Shown in pieces: positions 46,761-58,700 of a stretch of DNA of 60,000 nucleotides. This stretch comes from Polytrichum commune (lineage: Eukaryota; Streptophyta; Polytrichopsida; Polytrichales; Polytrichaceae). A program made the position numbers and the translations under genes. The stretch spans positions 50,919,554 to 50,979,553 of the forward strand of contig OX485803.1 of NCBI GenBank assembly GCA_950295325.1, written 5' to 3'. Within the stretch, counting starts at the first letter, position 1, and every line of letters starts with the position of its first letter. The notes under the pieces are model-generated. The model was not told the origin of the DNA. It did not search any database and was given only the letters and a program-made list of their open reading frames with translations.

Positions 46761-48015
46761 GAGACAAGGACAACATACGGTTATGATAGGCTACGATCAC
46801 CATGACAAACATCTTTTTGTAAGCAAGGTACAATCAGGGGCTTAAAATTTGTGTCAAGTTGTGACTTTATTAAGGATCCCGCCAAAAACTCGCCCTTATA
46901 AGTTTATGGCTAATTCATCCCAACGTAACACAAAACTCGACCACTTAAAAACCTTGATGCTAATTCAAGGTTCAAATAAGCTCTTAAAAAAATTCAGCAA
47001 AGGAGTATCTCAACATTTTCAACTTCACCTTACATGATTGCCACAAAGCTTTGGTCAGGCTCTGGCCACAATCAATCTTGAACACAAATTACCACTTCCA
47101 TAAATCAAGATACATGTACATATATAGCTAGAACACCAACACAGCTTAAGTTTCATGGCATTTAGGTCAACTCATTTATTGTGGATGAACAAGAACTCTA
47201 TGTAAAAACAAGACCCCTACCCTACGGGGGCCTTAAAGCTACGATTGGTTCATTGCAATTCAACCTTGCTACACTAACATGTGCAATTAGGTTTCCTCTA
47301 CTCCCATACAAATTACCTTGGTTCAAAATCAAATCACAAAACCTTGTTCAGACATTCGTATATCAACCACAATATCAAAAAAACCATTATCCTACTTTGT
47401 TAGCTATGGTCATAAATACACAAAATAATGTGAAAATGTTGATACATTAGCATCGAGCAACCTAACTGCATATATCAATATAGATTAATTAGGTATTTGA
47501 TGACAAATCAACAGAACGTACCAAATGAATACTAATAACATCACTCATTGTTGAAGTCTCGTTCTGCGAGCCCTCAAAATACAATAGTCAGATGTTTGAA
47601 AACTTGTGCAGGGAGGCTTTAGATTCAAACTGAGCTCCTAACATCCCAATGTTATATTCTGAGGGCCCACGTTGTTGGGTAATGTTAAGTAAGTAACAAG
47701 TGCGGGCATTTGACTTCACTTTGTTTTCGTGGCGTGCCCAAGAGACAAGTTTTACCCAGACACCACGAAGCTCTAAGTGAGGCAGCCAGCAAAGCACCAG
47801 TCCATTCATCCTGACAAATTGGCCGTGCTAATAATTTAAGTGCAAGGTGTGGTCCGTGAATTCTTTAAGGCAGGATGTGACCATGCGCCAGTGCCAAGTT
47901 ACAGAAACGACATCCTTTCCACTGCCATGCCTGCCGAAGCACCGCTCTCTTTGCAAAAATCGGGAGTTTCTTAAATATAATAACTCGGGGACTCTTAGTA
48001 GCTTCATAACATTAC
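46761..48015. other. Intergenic region, no gene recognised
   Basis: May include the 5' continuation of the LINE. An 89-codon frame at 47181-47450 (+) is unrecognised. No repeats with clear ends were seen. Confidence 0.4.
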
Positions 48016-48269
48016 TCATACTAGAAGAAGACTTGTCCATTGCAACCGTCCGTTGCGACTTGGTCATTGCAGCTCATGCTGACTAAAATGCATAAATAAG
48101 TCATTTTGGTTGTGAACCAGAGGGTTTAGGTTACATGCTGTCCAAAAATCACAGCCAAAAACCCCCGGTTCGTAATCAAATTTTACTTTCTAATGTATTT
48201 TCTTGCCATGAGTCGCAATGGCCAAGTTGCAACGGACGGTGATAATGGGCAACTTTTCTTTTAGTGTCA
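48016..48269. mobile_element. CACTA-type MITE with TCA target-site duplication
   Basis: The element spans 48019-48266 (248 bp), flanked by TCA at 48016-48018 and 48267-48269. Its arms are long inverted repeats; CCGTCCGTTGC, ACTTGG-CATTGC and CTCATG appear in both. The right end reads CACTAAAAG on the - strand and the left end TACTAGAAG, one change from the canonical CACTA terminus. Size, 3-bp duplication and terminus fit a non-autonomous CACTA/EnSpm derivative able to fold into a hairpin. Confidence 0.82.
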
Positions 48270-49089
48270 AGCAATAGGCTCTTGCTCCGTGGGGTTGGGA
48301 TTTTCCCACGCATAAAGCCCCTTCTATGTTGGAGTTCCTTTGCAACATGAGTAGTACTCGATGTGAGTATTGTGTCACTCCACCACATTGAACCAACAAG
48401 TTGGAATTATGGGCTTGTAGTGACTGGGAATTTCAAGGTCGTTGTTTTTTGGTGTTAGAGTTTATTTTGGGTGGCTCGGGTGGGGCGGACATGTGCGGCA
48501 AGTTACCACTATTGTAAGCGGGTGTGCAAGTTGTGGGCTAGATATCATGCTCAACACATCCTTCCCAACGGAACATGCTAGGTTGGGCCCATCCACCTTT
48601 GGAAAGGGATCACACCCACTAGGTTTAGTAATGTTGTTTGAAGTTCATGGTAATTCTCTACCAATGCGGATGTTGCCATCCATAGCAACCATTCAATAAT
48701 AAACTTAACCCTTTAAGCGTCCAAGAGGCCCAATTTGGGCCTCTCCATGTACCCAAAAAATTTGTATTTCAGCTTCAATGATACGTGCAATTAGGTTGAC
48801 CTCATGAATAGGTTGACTCTTTGCCAAATTTAGATCAATAAAAACTTATAACTCTGTTTATCCACTAATAAATACTAAAAATGATGTTAAATGACGATAA
48901 GATAGCATCGATCGACTGAATTGCTCATATCAATGTACTTGTTTCCATTTTGGATTAATTGTTTTGAAAGTCATAGACCTTCTTTCAAAACTTGGTTTTG
49001 TGAGTGCACTTTCCAAATTGGTTAAATACCTTCACATTTTTGAGAATCTAGGCTCAAATACATAGCTTGAGAACTCTTGGATACATGTG

Positions 49090-49412
49090 TACACTTAGTA
49101 CACTAAATATGATATGTAGTGTTTGAAACACTAAATACGAACACATGCACTAAATGTCAATAACCCTATAAAAAGTAAGTAACCTTACAAGTAAATTCAA
49201 ACACTAAGTATCAACTATAGCAATACATGGAAGTTACATGTGTTGAATTTAGTGTAAGTAAGGACATTGGGAAAAAAATGATCAAAGGAGAATTCCAAGA
49301 TATCTTCTAACACTAATCATCAAGGAATTGAAAATTAGTGTTGAGCAGGGAAGGGCGGTAACAACATTAAGTACAATCAAACACTAAGTATCATATTTAG
49401 GGTACTTAGAAC
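49090..49412. mobile_element. MITE-like element with AGTACACTAAATATGAT inverted ends
   Basis: The left end (near 49092) reads CTTAGTACACTAAATATGAT...AGTGTTTG. The reverse complement of the right end (near 49411) reads CTAAGTACCCTAAATATGAT...AGTGTTTG. That is an inverted repeat of about 30 bp around some 320 bp. No coding capacity. The target-site duplication could not be defined. Confidence 0.6.
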
Positions 49413-52400
49413 CCCATCAACTCTCATGACATGCAAGGATATATTGAACTTATCCTTGACATAAGATAATGTACGAAACGAAGCTTCAAAGCGCCCCAGT
49501 CTGCCAGTGTTCTTTCCTCCCTCCCTCCCTCCCTCCCTCCCTCGAGCCAACCGGTGTTGGCAGCAGAAAGCTTGGAGAATAAGGCACGACTTTCCCAACT
49601 CCTCACTCACTCCCTCCCTCCCTCACTCCTTGGTCATTGATGACCACACGAGGAAGGTTCGCAATCCTCCTAACTGCATAACCGAGTCAACTATGGTGGT
49701 CTTCGAAGGTGATGGAATCCACGTCGAAAGAATTTTCTTCTTCCGCTGCCTGCCTTTAGCATATGCACGTGGCTTTTGGCAATTGAATTGAAAGGATTTT
49801 TGCACTTTACATGTGTGCACGTACCACTCTCCAAATCATTGTGTTGTTCACAACGTGATTCAAAAATTGCACTGCTTATTTCTTAGGCGGACTTTCATGT
49901 GTTGCCAATATCTTCAAGCATTTTGTTGGTCAAACACTTTCATTAGGAGATGGGTGGGGGGTGAGAGAGAGAGAGAGAGAGAGAGAGTTGTTTTTCACCA
50001 TGTAAGTTGGAATGTGGTTGTCCTTGCACTTATCCGTTTTGGATGTGCCATGACTATGTGAACTGAATTTTATATCTCGTTGGGATTTTAGAAAGATGAA
50101 AAGAAAGTTTAAGAACCATGAATGTTTCAAGCAAGGTTTGAATGGTCTGTAAGGATACGTTAGTATGGAAACGATTTTGTGTGAAATATGACAATCTTGA
50201 GTTCACACCAACAAGTTTTGGGGAACCGTTTCATTTCCTATTCGAATGAAGATCGATTCATGGGTTCCGTTATAGAGAGGTGGTCAAGTCCCCCTCCTCA
50301 GCTTCGACTTCCCCCTACAATTGTGTTGGTTGTTGGTTCTAGTTTTATAAGGGAGTACCCATTTCCATGTGGAAGGGGGTCTGATTTTTGTCATCTTAGT
50401 GGTTCTTGCTGACTTTTCCGGCACATGGAAGTGTGCCCTTAGGGTGTCTCGGTATGAGATGCGGGTTTTCAATTGGGTGCATCATAGTATGTTCAAAATA
50501 ATGTGAAATATGGGAAGGAAACACCACTTGTTAGTGTACATGAACATACACTTGGATAGTTGTATGTAGTAAGTAGGGAAAATTACTCTCAAGCATCTAT
50601 ATACCATGAGCACAAGGGAATTTTGATGTGCACAATCCACATTGAAAGGTTATTAACTCCTAACTTCCCAAGCAACTCATTTTTGGTTGATGGATGATTT
50701 CTTCCCTACATTAACCCCACCTAATTCATTCACTTGCATTCAAAATTACTACAAACATCAAGCCGACATGGATATCTACCTATAGACTCATCACTTGTGG
50801 AATTTGGAGATGATTAGAACGTGGGAACAAATGTCAAAGTGAGAAGTGGTCATTCTTTTTTTTTGTTGGTTTGGGAGCTCATGTGAGGGTGTTGACTCCA
50901 ATGAATGTTTGCCATTTCAATGCAACCTTTGCATGAATATTATTGATGTTTCTTTTGGTAAAAGCGATTTTTTTTAATGTTCATGTAAGAATGGCCTTTG
51001 TGCTTACATCATCTGTTCAATTTAACATTTGGACATATTTTGATTATTGGAAGACTTCTTTGCATACATATTGTTAGAAATATGGGAAAATTAGCAAACT
51101 CCAAATGCAAAGTGGCTGGCCTACTGGTTTGCACATTTTTACATGAGAATTGGTGGAGGTGCTCAATTATTGAGTTGTTCCCATTTGGTGGATCACATAA
51201 GCATTCCACCCATCTTCTAGGTGAATTTGATTGGTCAAAGGTATGTTTAGAGGAATAATTCATGGCATTTTCTTGTGCATCACTTCCTTCGTTTGCTATA
51301 ATCTAGAAATTCAAAGTGCCATCCATCTCCAATCATCCCCTTGAAATAGCCCATCTCCCATGTTTCAAGATCCTACACATGAATACCATTTCAACCTCAA
51401 AACTTATTCTTGAAAATTCCACAACCACCATCAAATGAAACGCACTCAAAACAACCCTTTGATATGCTTGGGAAATCAAGAGTCAACTTGCGTTTCTGGA
51501 AGTAACACATAAATCATGCCACAAACTTGAAAAAACCAACTCCAAATTGTATTAGTCTTCAAACATCACCCAAAAATGGAGTACCAACAGTCAATTTAAG
51601 TAAAGATAACCAACTAAACTACATCTTCACACACACACACACATGCTCAGGCCTCTCGGACACAGGCCAACCACCTAGTCCTTGTACAAAACATAGACTC
51701 TATGTGAGATATTGAAATTTCGAACATTCCAACCTCGTTTAGTTGGTTTTAATATTACGTCCACTTGACTATTTTATAATTGACCTAGCCACGTGGACAT
51801 GGCACTCAAGCAAGATAGAGTGCGATGGACATGTCTTAATAGGTGACCCACTATGTTTTAGCATATCTCGGTACAATACCATAGTATATAAGTCCCGTGT
51901 TTCAAAGAGTCTTTGTTGGTGTTGACTTGTAAAGGCAATCTACTATTTATAAGTTATGCGGTCTCCAACACCTTCCAATTAAATCACGCTCTTGAATGGC
52001 TCTCTCTCTCTCTCACCGAACTTGAACTCGCGACGAGGAGCCACGTGGCAAAAGCACATATGTCCAGTTGTCATATCCAAAGATGCTTGTGGAAAGAACG
52101 TTCGACTGATGACACCCACCAATTACGTTATTAAAAAACACAAAGGTGGTTCGGACCCACCCGAGACTCCATCCTCCCCTTTAAATTATATTCTAGCCTA
52201 CATGCGGGATGCACTTAAAAGCCGGGCACCCGAGCGAGCGGATGAGGGGAATAAAGTCATCGTCCGGGCAACTAGGAAGGGATAAAGTTTCCTATCCGGG
52301 AGAGGCCGGGTGGGACGCCGAAGAGCATATTCACACGTTGGACACCGAATGCAAACACAAAGGGGTGCTAAATCACGTAAGAGTATATTAGAGGGGACTA

Positions 52401-53839
52401 GTTTCATCATATGTCTCACACATTCATTCTATATGAGCTTCATGAAACTGTGGGTCATGTGATCAAAACTAGTATCTTACAATACACAAGGCTTTACAAA
52501 GAAATGACTGAAGCTAAGGTTCCATTTGGTCAAAGATTGTGAAGAATTGATAGTTGATTCTCTTATAGAGGGGTTGAAAGTTGGGTTGCGATCGACCCAA
52601 GCTATTCCGGCCCAGGAGAGCGTTTTGGGCCCTGCCAACGGTACAATGGCGGTTGGGTATGATGTGTGGGTCCAACTCTGGGGTGAACCCGATGTTGTCC
52701 CATTTGTGGGGCCATGTATTGATAACATGTGAACATGCTCTAACACCTATGAGGGGTAAGTACTAAAACATGCCCCATGTAGGTTGGTTGTTGATTCATC
52801 CCAATATAAGTCATTACATTGTTTATGGTACTAAGTTAGTGAAACTCATTCTCTAGAATTACGCAATGATATAATATTTTACTATATGTTTGATTATTTT
52901 ATAAAATAAAAAATCATTGAATTCTATGGACAATATTCGACATAAATGAATTTACTTGATAAGAAATTTGCATTCTTATCAAATAAAAAATAAAAAATAA
53001 TAGCATTGCGTTAGTGTAGCTCCAAAGAGTAAGTGACAATAGCTACCATAAACTTTGTAGACTAGTTTGGGGTCTTTGATCTTGATTTAGGGGTTATATA
53101 TGCCCAAAAAAATAACACCCCACGTTCTACATCAATAATATACGTTTTCACCCTCTCTACCCCATGTCGCCTTCCCCCTCAATAGAAAACACATAGGAAC
53201 ATTTATATGTGGATGATTTTTCTTCTTCTTCCAAAGCCAAACTCATCTCTTATTTGAGGTCAAACACTCCAATCTAGTATAGAGTGGGAGCTAATTTGGA
53301 GTTTTTGAAGCTTATTCTCGTGTCAAATCAATCGAGAATACTAATCTCCATGTTACGTATTATTCCAAAGTTTAGATGTTGTATAAATGAGAGGTGCGCT
53401 TGTATGTGATAATTCCCTCTTCTCTCTCATGCTTGCACAAGTATATGAAACATTCATTTGTAGTTGTGATAAGTTACCAAAAAACCTAGTCTCGGTTAAA
53501 TGCAAGTGAGCTGGTCAAATACAATTTAAGGAGGTTTACAAGTGAAAATTGTCATTTTTCATTAATGAAAATTTACGGTCAAGCTTTTGGAGGTGATAAA
53601 CAAATTCAATAGTTGTAAAGGGGGTGGAGATGGAGGGGGAAATGCTAGAAAACATATAATTTTAAGCAAGATCCAATCATTTGAAATCAAGAGTCTCATT
53701 TTGGAATTTTAAAACCATTAAGGGTTCCACTGAGACCCATGTGCAAAGTATGAAAGAGTGAAGTGGCTTCAACATGGGCACCATTTTTCCGTCCAATTTT
53801 ATTGATCCCAACTCAAGAGAGTACCTCTTCTAATTTTAA

Positions 53840-54170
53840 GAACCAATCTTCAAGCTTGAGTCCAATATTCTAATTATGCAAAAAGTTGCCCAATTTTTCT
53901 CAAGGCTTAAATTTACCATCCTCAAAGAGTGGCATGGGGCAATTACAAATCGACTTTCTAGCTCGTCATACCACATTGAGTGGGCCGAGCTAGCCTTGCA
54001 CATGCCGACCCAGGATTTAGGGCAATAGGTTCCATCGACAAACCCTATTTTCAATACTAAAGTTCTCTCAAAGTTTTTGAAATGGCAAGAAAAAATCCAA
54101 GGTTTCACCCAACTTTCAAAAAAATGCTCCGACATATAACAAGCTAACAAGCTCTTGATAGAAAGTTCAT
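53840..54170 (+). repeat. Inverted-repeat family, left copy (pair with 59130-59310)
   Basis: About 54040-54160 matches the reverse complement of about 59190-59310, with blocks TTCTCTCAAAGTTT, GTTTCACCCAACTTTC, CTCCGACA and AAGCTAACAAGCTCTT. CAATCTTCAAGCTTGAGTCC also appears at 53848 and again at 59633. Probably two fragments of one unidentified element. Confidence 0.5.
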
Positions 54171-54333
54171 TGAAAGAAAGATTAACTCCATAATTCCATT
54201 CCTCTTTGACAAACTTTACGCATAATCATATTGATTCCAAAAGGAAAGTCCATCAAAAGGTGTTTTAGGGGTGTTTTGAACCCCAAGTTTCTCATATCCA
54301 AACCATAATGTAAACTCATGCCTTATAAGGTAC

Positions 54334-54830
54334 TTAGGGCCACTTCACACACGAGCCAAGAGCCATGACCATGAAATTGCGAGAGCCCACAAGAAGTGTC
54401 CAAATGCCATCCCAAGACACTTCCAAAATCATGTAGTGTGGTCACGGACCCTCAAGTGCAATGTGAAGTCACATGTGATTGTGCCCTTAAACAAATGCTA
54501 TTTCAATTAATTTCTATTCATGCGAGGTCCTCACACATGGCAAAATATAATAACTCAACGCTTATGAGATTTTAGAGTGCCGTGGTCTCCCAGTCTTGTG
54601 TTAGGCCTACCTCCAAGAGGTGGTTTTTGAAAATGGTCTAAGTGACCATGAACATGGTCCACTTGATGTCACGTAGGATTCCATGCAGACTTTTACATCC
54701 ATCTTGCATCCACTTACTCCGTTGTTCCCCTCAAGCGTAGTGTGGAAGTGAACTTGGACCGGCATCGCCTTTTCCACCGCAGCAATGCGAGTGCTCGAAG
54801 TGCAATAGTCACGACCATTGTTCAATATTG
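54334..54830 (+). mobile_element. Tourist-like MITE, copy 1 (right end altered)
   Basis: Starts at 54337 with GGGCCACTTCACACACGAG after TTA (54334-54336). It aligns with the MITE at 57489-57998 through GTGTGGTCACGGACCCTCAA, AGGCCTACCTCCAAGAGGTG and CCTCAAGCGTAGTGTGGAAG. Similarity fades near 54830 before the right terminal repeat is reached, so this copy is truncated or interrupted there. Non-coding. Confidence 0.75.
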
Positions 54831-55096
54831 AAGTCTCCAACACATGTCAAATGCCATTTTGGCCATCAAAGACTTTTTTTGGGGGGCACTTCACAAAAAT
54901 GTGCTATGCAAAGTTTCCACCAATCACAATGAAGGCCTCTCCAAAAACTACCTATCACAATATACAATGGCTATAATTTGCAAATAGAAACATAGCTGGA
55001 CTCCAATCTTGGCACTCTAGCAAACACTTCCAAATTCCAATAACTCCTGCAATTTCGTTTCTGCAACTTTGACTCGGCGTTGACTGCAACTTCGGT

Positions 55097-55312
55097 TTGG
55101 CAAGCACAACTACATGTGAACGTGGATTTTCCAAACATAATTGGGTGAAGAATGATTGCAGAAGTCGATTGCAACTTGAAACATTGGATGCATTGATGCG
55201 AGTGTCATTATGCGGTCTTCCGATGGAAAACATGAATTGGGCAAGGATTTTCGACACTTGGAAATCGACCAAAAACCGGAGGGCGTCGCCTTTGGAGTTG
55301 GATGATGATTAA
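55097..55312 (+). pseudogene. hAT transposase C-terminal dimerisation fragment
   Basis: The open frame contains TTTCERGFSKHNWVKNDCRS, then LQLETLDALMRVSLCG and DTWKSTKNRR. This is the C-terminal Dimer_Tnp_hAT signature (CERGFS-xN-xK--R--L) of hAT transposases. The frame is preceded by a stop and no catalytic region was recognised upstream, so it is a fragment. Confidence 0.75.
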
Positions 55313-55530
55313 GTACATTATATAGGGAATCTTATTGCATTTACTTCTTCAATATAATGAATCATCATATCATTTTCATATTCAATACAAAACGGCCAAT
55401 ATCAAGAAGTTTTTTCTTTTTTCTCTTTTTGGGTGAAGTGTTGCAAAAGAGTTTTGAAAGTTTGAGTGAGGGGTGATTAATTTGAAGCCCTTGACATTGA
55501 AATGTATGTGCAGACTTCGAACTTGAACAC

Positions 55531-55567
55531 TGGCCACGAGCCCTCATTCTCGTGTGTGAAGCGGGCC
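55531..55567 (+). mobile_element. Tourist-like MITE, isolated right end
   Basis: CTGGCCACGAGCCCTCATTC and then TCTCGTGTGTGAAGCGGGCC match the right terminus of the MITE ending at 57998. It may be the displaced right end of the copy starting at 54337, split by the hAT-containing DNA, or a separate fragment. Confidence 0.55.
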
Positions 55568-57180
55568 TGTACATTCCGGAAACAAAATCTCGAGGCGGGG
55601 TTAACGTTGTGGGGGCCACGAGGGAGTAGAGTGCTCCCGGTCATGTATTTCGTCACCCCTTTTCAAGGTCAACCCCGGGAACTATTTTAAACAACATCTA
55701 ACCGAAGGATTCCTATCTAAACCACCTTCCCGTGGTGTGATGGGGCCCGCCGCCTCAAAGGTAAGGGGGGCCCGGACGCACATTGAGCCCATCCGGAAGC
55801 TCCCCCGGCTCCACGGCCCCAAAAGTGCCCGTCCCATGTCGGCGCATGGGAAATTTCACAAGAAGGAACTTTCAATGGGCCGGGGTTCTCGAAGGCGGCT
55901 CCGCTCCTAACTAACGACATACCTACTTCCATGTCCACGAGACAAAAGACAAGGGAGTTTGAGCTTGAAGCTTCTTTGACCTCTCGGAACTTTTCTTTTA
56001 TTTGTTTCCTTCTCCCCGTTTCTTATTTATATGCTTGTCGAATCGTGTCGAGCATTGGGACTTTGAGAGAGACGTAGACCGTCAAAGGCAGGACCCACCT
56101 CACGGGGTAGGTGGACTTGTTCCAAGTCCTCCCAACATCCCTAAATGTTACCAAAACATCGGCTACGATGTGTGTAAGCCCTTTGACATTTCTTGCCGTT
56201 GGATGCACGGAGATGGCTTGGATGACAAAAAGGTGGGTAGGGGTATGTCAATAGTTCATCAGTGATAAAAGTTTAAAATGACACAACCACATGAAATATA
56301 AATTTTAGTTTGGCCTACACTAATGTATGTAAATCGACCCATATTGTTTGTTTTGGAATCACTGGGTGGTACCCCGTGTCACTGAGGTATTGTGATTGGG
56401 TCCTGTGTGGTCGCGGGCAAGGTGGATATGCACCGTTGATCCACACAATCCCATCCGGCAACTGTCTCAATAGCCTACCTTGGCTTGAGGAAGGTGCCAA
56501 CAAGCTAGGGTGTTGTGGGACGTGTGTGCACAACCGTCAAGGGAAAAGAAGGAGTTGACCTCCAACCCTTACTTATGCAAGGATGAAGCTTGCTTAACTA
56601 AGCCTAACGTCATAGTGGACGGACCCATACTTGATTTGCTCTTCAATAGTACTTACTTACATAAGTGGGTTGGTGATGTGTATTGTGGGCCACACTGTAG
56701 TGCAATGAAGGGTCGGTCACACTATCATTGATGCCCACATCCGTTACCATACATAGTGTAGCCAATTTGGAGTATTTGTATATAAGTTCAATATCAAATC
56801 ATCTTAACCAATGTAACTTCCCCAGGATCATATACTACTTGAAGACATTTTTGGACTAGATAACCATCGAGAGAAAGTGGAGAGTCCTTCACCTCTTTGA
56901 GTTGGTTATCGGTCATAACTAGTATTTTCATGAGATGTAAACTATGAGTTATAGATGATACATTCTTTTTTTTTGGATAGAAAATGCAAGAGGGTTGTTG
57001 GAAGTGCCCTCCACTTGGCAAAGAGCTCGGTTATGTTCTATATGAGAGATAGGTACACTTATACGCAATAATCTTTTGCCCTAAAACCTCGATGGAAGAT
57101 GTTGCAAGACCTTAAAATTTTTTACCGACCTGGCTAGTTGATAGTATCATCGTGTCAATAGACAAGCAACTATATGTTGG
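55568..57180. other. Locally GC-rich intergenic stretch, no gene recognised
   Basis: 55575-55925 is markedly GC-rich compared with its surroundings. Short frames on both strands (55717-55938 -, 56002-56265 +, 56310-56558 +, 56510-56731 +) have no recognised domain. It could be an inserted or CpG-rich element. Confidence 0.4.
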
Positions 57181-57184
57181 AACA

Positions 57185-57381
57185 CTTACTACACTAAATA
57201 TTGTATTTAGTGTCATATGGTATTCTCTGTCACTGTGTTAACTTTTCTAGTGACGCCATTTAGGAATAAGTTTACAAGTATTGTCATCCCAACTCACTTT
57301 TCCATTCATTTAAATACCGATTATTGACACAAAGTTTGCTATAATTTTTCATATATATATATATAATCCTACACATATACA

Positions 57382-57413
<32 letters not shown>

Positions 57414-57470
57414 CATATACATATATATATGTAAATCGTGCTAGATTAACATTTAGTGTTGGTGACACTA
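57185..57470 (+). mobile_element. Unclassified MITE-like repeat, copy at 57.2 kb
   Basis: Matches the reverse complement of about 27690-27830 (see there). Its middle is interrupted by AT and CATA microsatellites at about 57352-57430. Ends not determined. Confidence 0.55.
57376..57430. repeat. CATA microsatellite
   Basis: Tandem ATAC/CATA units grading into AT repeats. The Tyr/Val/Cys-rich frame on the - strand (57349-57585) is an artefact of it. Confidence 0.9.
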
Positions 57471-57485
57471 CAATGGGGTTTACAA

Positions 57486-58001
57486 TTAGGGCCAGGTCAC
57501 ACATGAGCCAAGAGCTATGACCATGACATTGTGAGAGCCCAAAAGAAAGTGTACAAAGGCCGTCCCAAGACACCTCCAAAATCATCTAGTGTGGTCACGG
57601 ACCCTCAAGTGTAGTGTGAAGTCATACGTGACCGGACCCCCAACCAAATACTATTTCAATGAACCTCCATTCATGCGGGTCCTCACACATGATCAAAACA
57701 AAACAAAACAAATCAACAGTTGTGAGCGTTCAGAGAACCCCGGTCTCCTGGTTTTGTGTCAGGCCTACCTCCAAGAGGTGGTTGTTGACAATAGTCCAAG
57801 TGACCATGAAACATGATCTATTCGATGCCATGCAGGAATCCATGTAGACTTCACATCCATCTTGCAATCACTTACTTACTCCAATGGTCCCTCAAGCGTA
57901 GTGTGGAAGTGAACATGGATCAACTCCGCCGTTTCCACCAACGAGAGTGCTTGAAGTGTAATGGCCACGGGCTCTCAGTCTCGTGTGTGAAGTGGCCCTT
58001 A
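57486..58001 (+). mobile_element. Tourist-like (PIF/Harbinger-type) MITE, complete, TTA target site
   Basis: The element spans 57489-57998 (510 bp), flanked by TTA at 57486-57488 and 57999-58001. The left end GGGCCAGGTCACACATGAG and the inverted right end GGGCCACTTCACACACGAG match at about 16 of 19 positions. The TWA target site and GGGCC terminus resemble those of the full-length element at 13240-17163. Internal sequence is unrelated to that element and non-coding. Confidence 0.82.
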
Positions 58002-58549
58002 GTATTAAGCAAGCCAGTTAGAATTGGTGACGCTCGTTAAATACACTAAATATTGTGGGTAAATGAAGTGAGGTTATTCATGACTAAGTGCATTGTGGGA
58101 AGTGGTCAGAGGATCGGTGGCATGTCAACTTGCAGTGCAATACTCACATAGCTTAGCTGTCGGCTTGGAGGCCCATGTGCTTGTCTTCCCATGTCATGTG
58201 AATTCACTCTGTCACCCTATATACATACGTGCAAGCTACCCCCGCCCTGTCTTATTAGTGTGGGTTCCCATATGAAGGCGGAGTTACACTCATTATCCCA
58301 TTTAGTGCGTGTTCCTATTTGGGGTTTACGCAACCCAATAGTAACGTCTTAATCAGGCGCTCGTTTTTTCCCTACCAAAAGTTCAATAGGGTGGACTGGA
58401 CCTTTTACAACATACATGACTTTGCTTGGTTAAATAGTTATAGCATTGTGTAACTTCGAATAGTAACAAACACACGCACCATGGGATGATTAGTGTGTAG
58501 CACACTTTGCGATGACTGTTTAAGGGATGTTTTATTTTGTACCGAGTGC

Positions 58550-58700
58550 AGGGTGGGTTTACGTTAGGGTACGGGTTTATGAAACTTGGGGTTCAAAACA
58601 CTCCTCAAGGTGGGTTTTACATTAGGGTTTGGGTCCGAGAAAATCTGGTTCCAAAACACCCCTTAGGGTGGGTGTACACTAGGGTCCTAGACCGTAGAGA
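58550..58700. repeat. Degenerate tandem repeat, about 57-bp period
   Basis: GGTGGGTTTACGTTAGGGT, GGTGGGTTTTACATTAGGGT and GGTGGGTGTACACTAGGGT begin about 57 bp apart (58552, 58609 and 58666), with related sequence between them. About 2.5 units; probably non-coding. Confidence 0.75.

Larger units (their letters stand above)
48270..54333. other. Repeat-rich region without recognised genes
   Basis: Contains a MITE-like repeat (49090-49412), a CCCT microsatellite (about 49516-49543), a GA microsatellite (about 49962-49987), a CT run near 52000-52015 and repeat sequence at 52765-53110 related to 39586-39960. Frames such as 51992-52285 and 52526-52732 have no recognised domain. Confidence 0.45.

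Noticed and set aside
57349-57585. Tyr/Val/Cys/Met repeat open frame on the - strand
   Set aside because: Translation of a CATA microsatellite.
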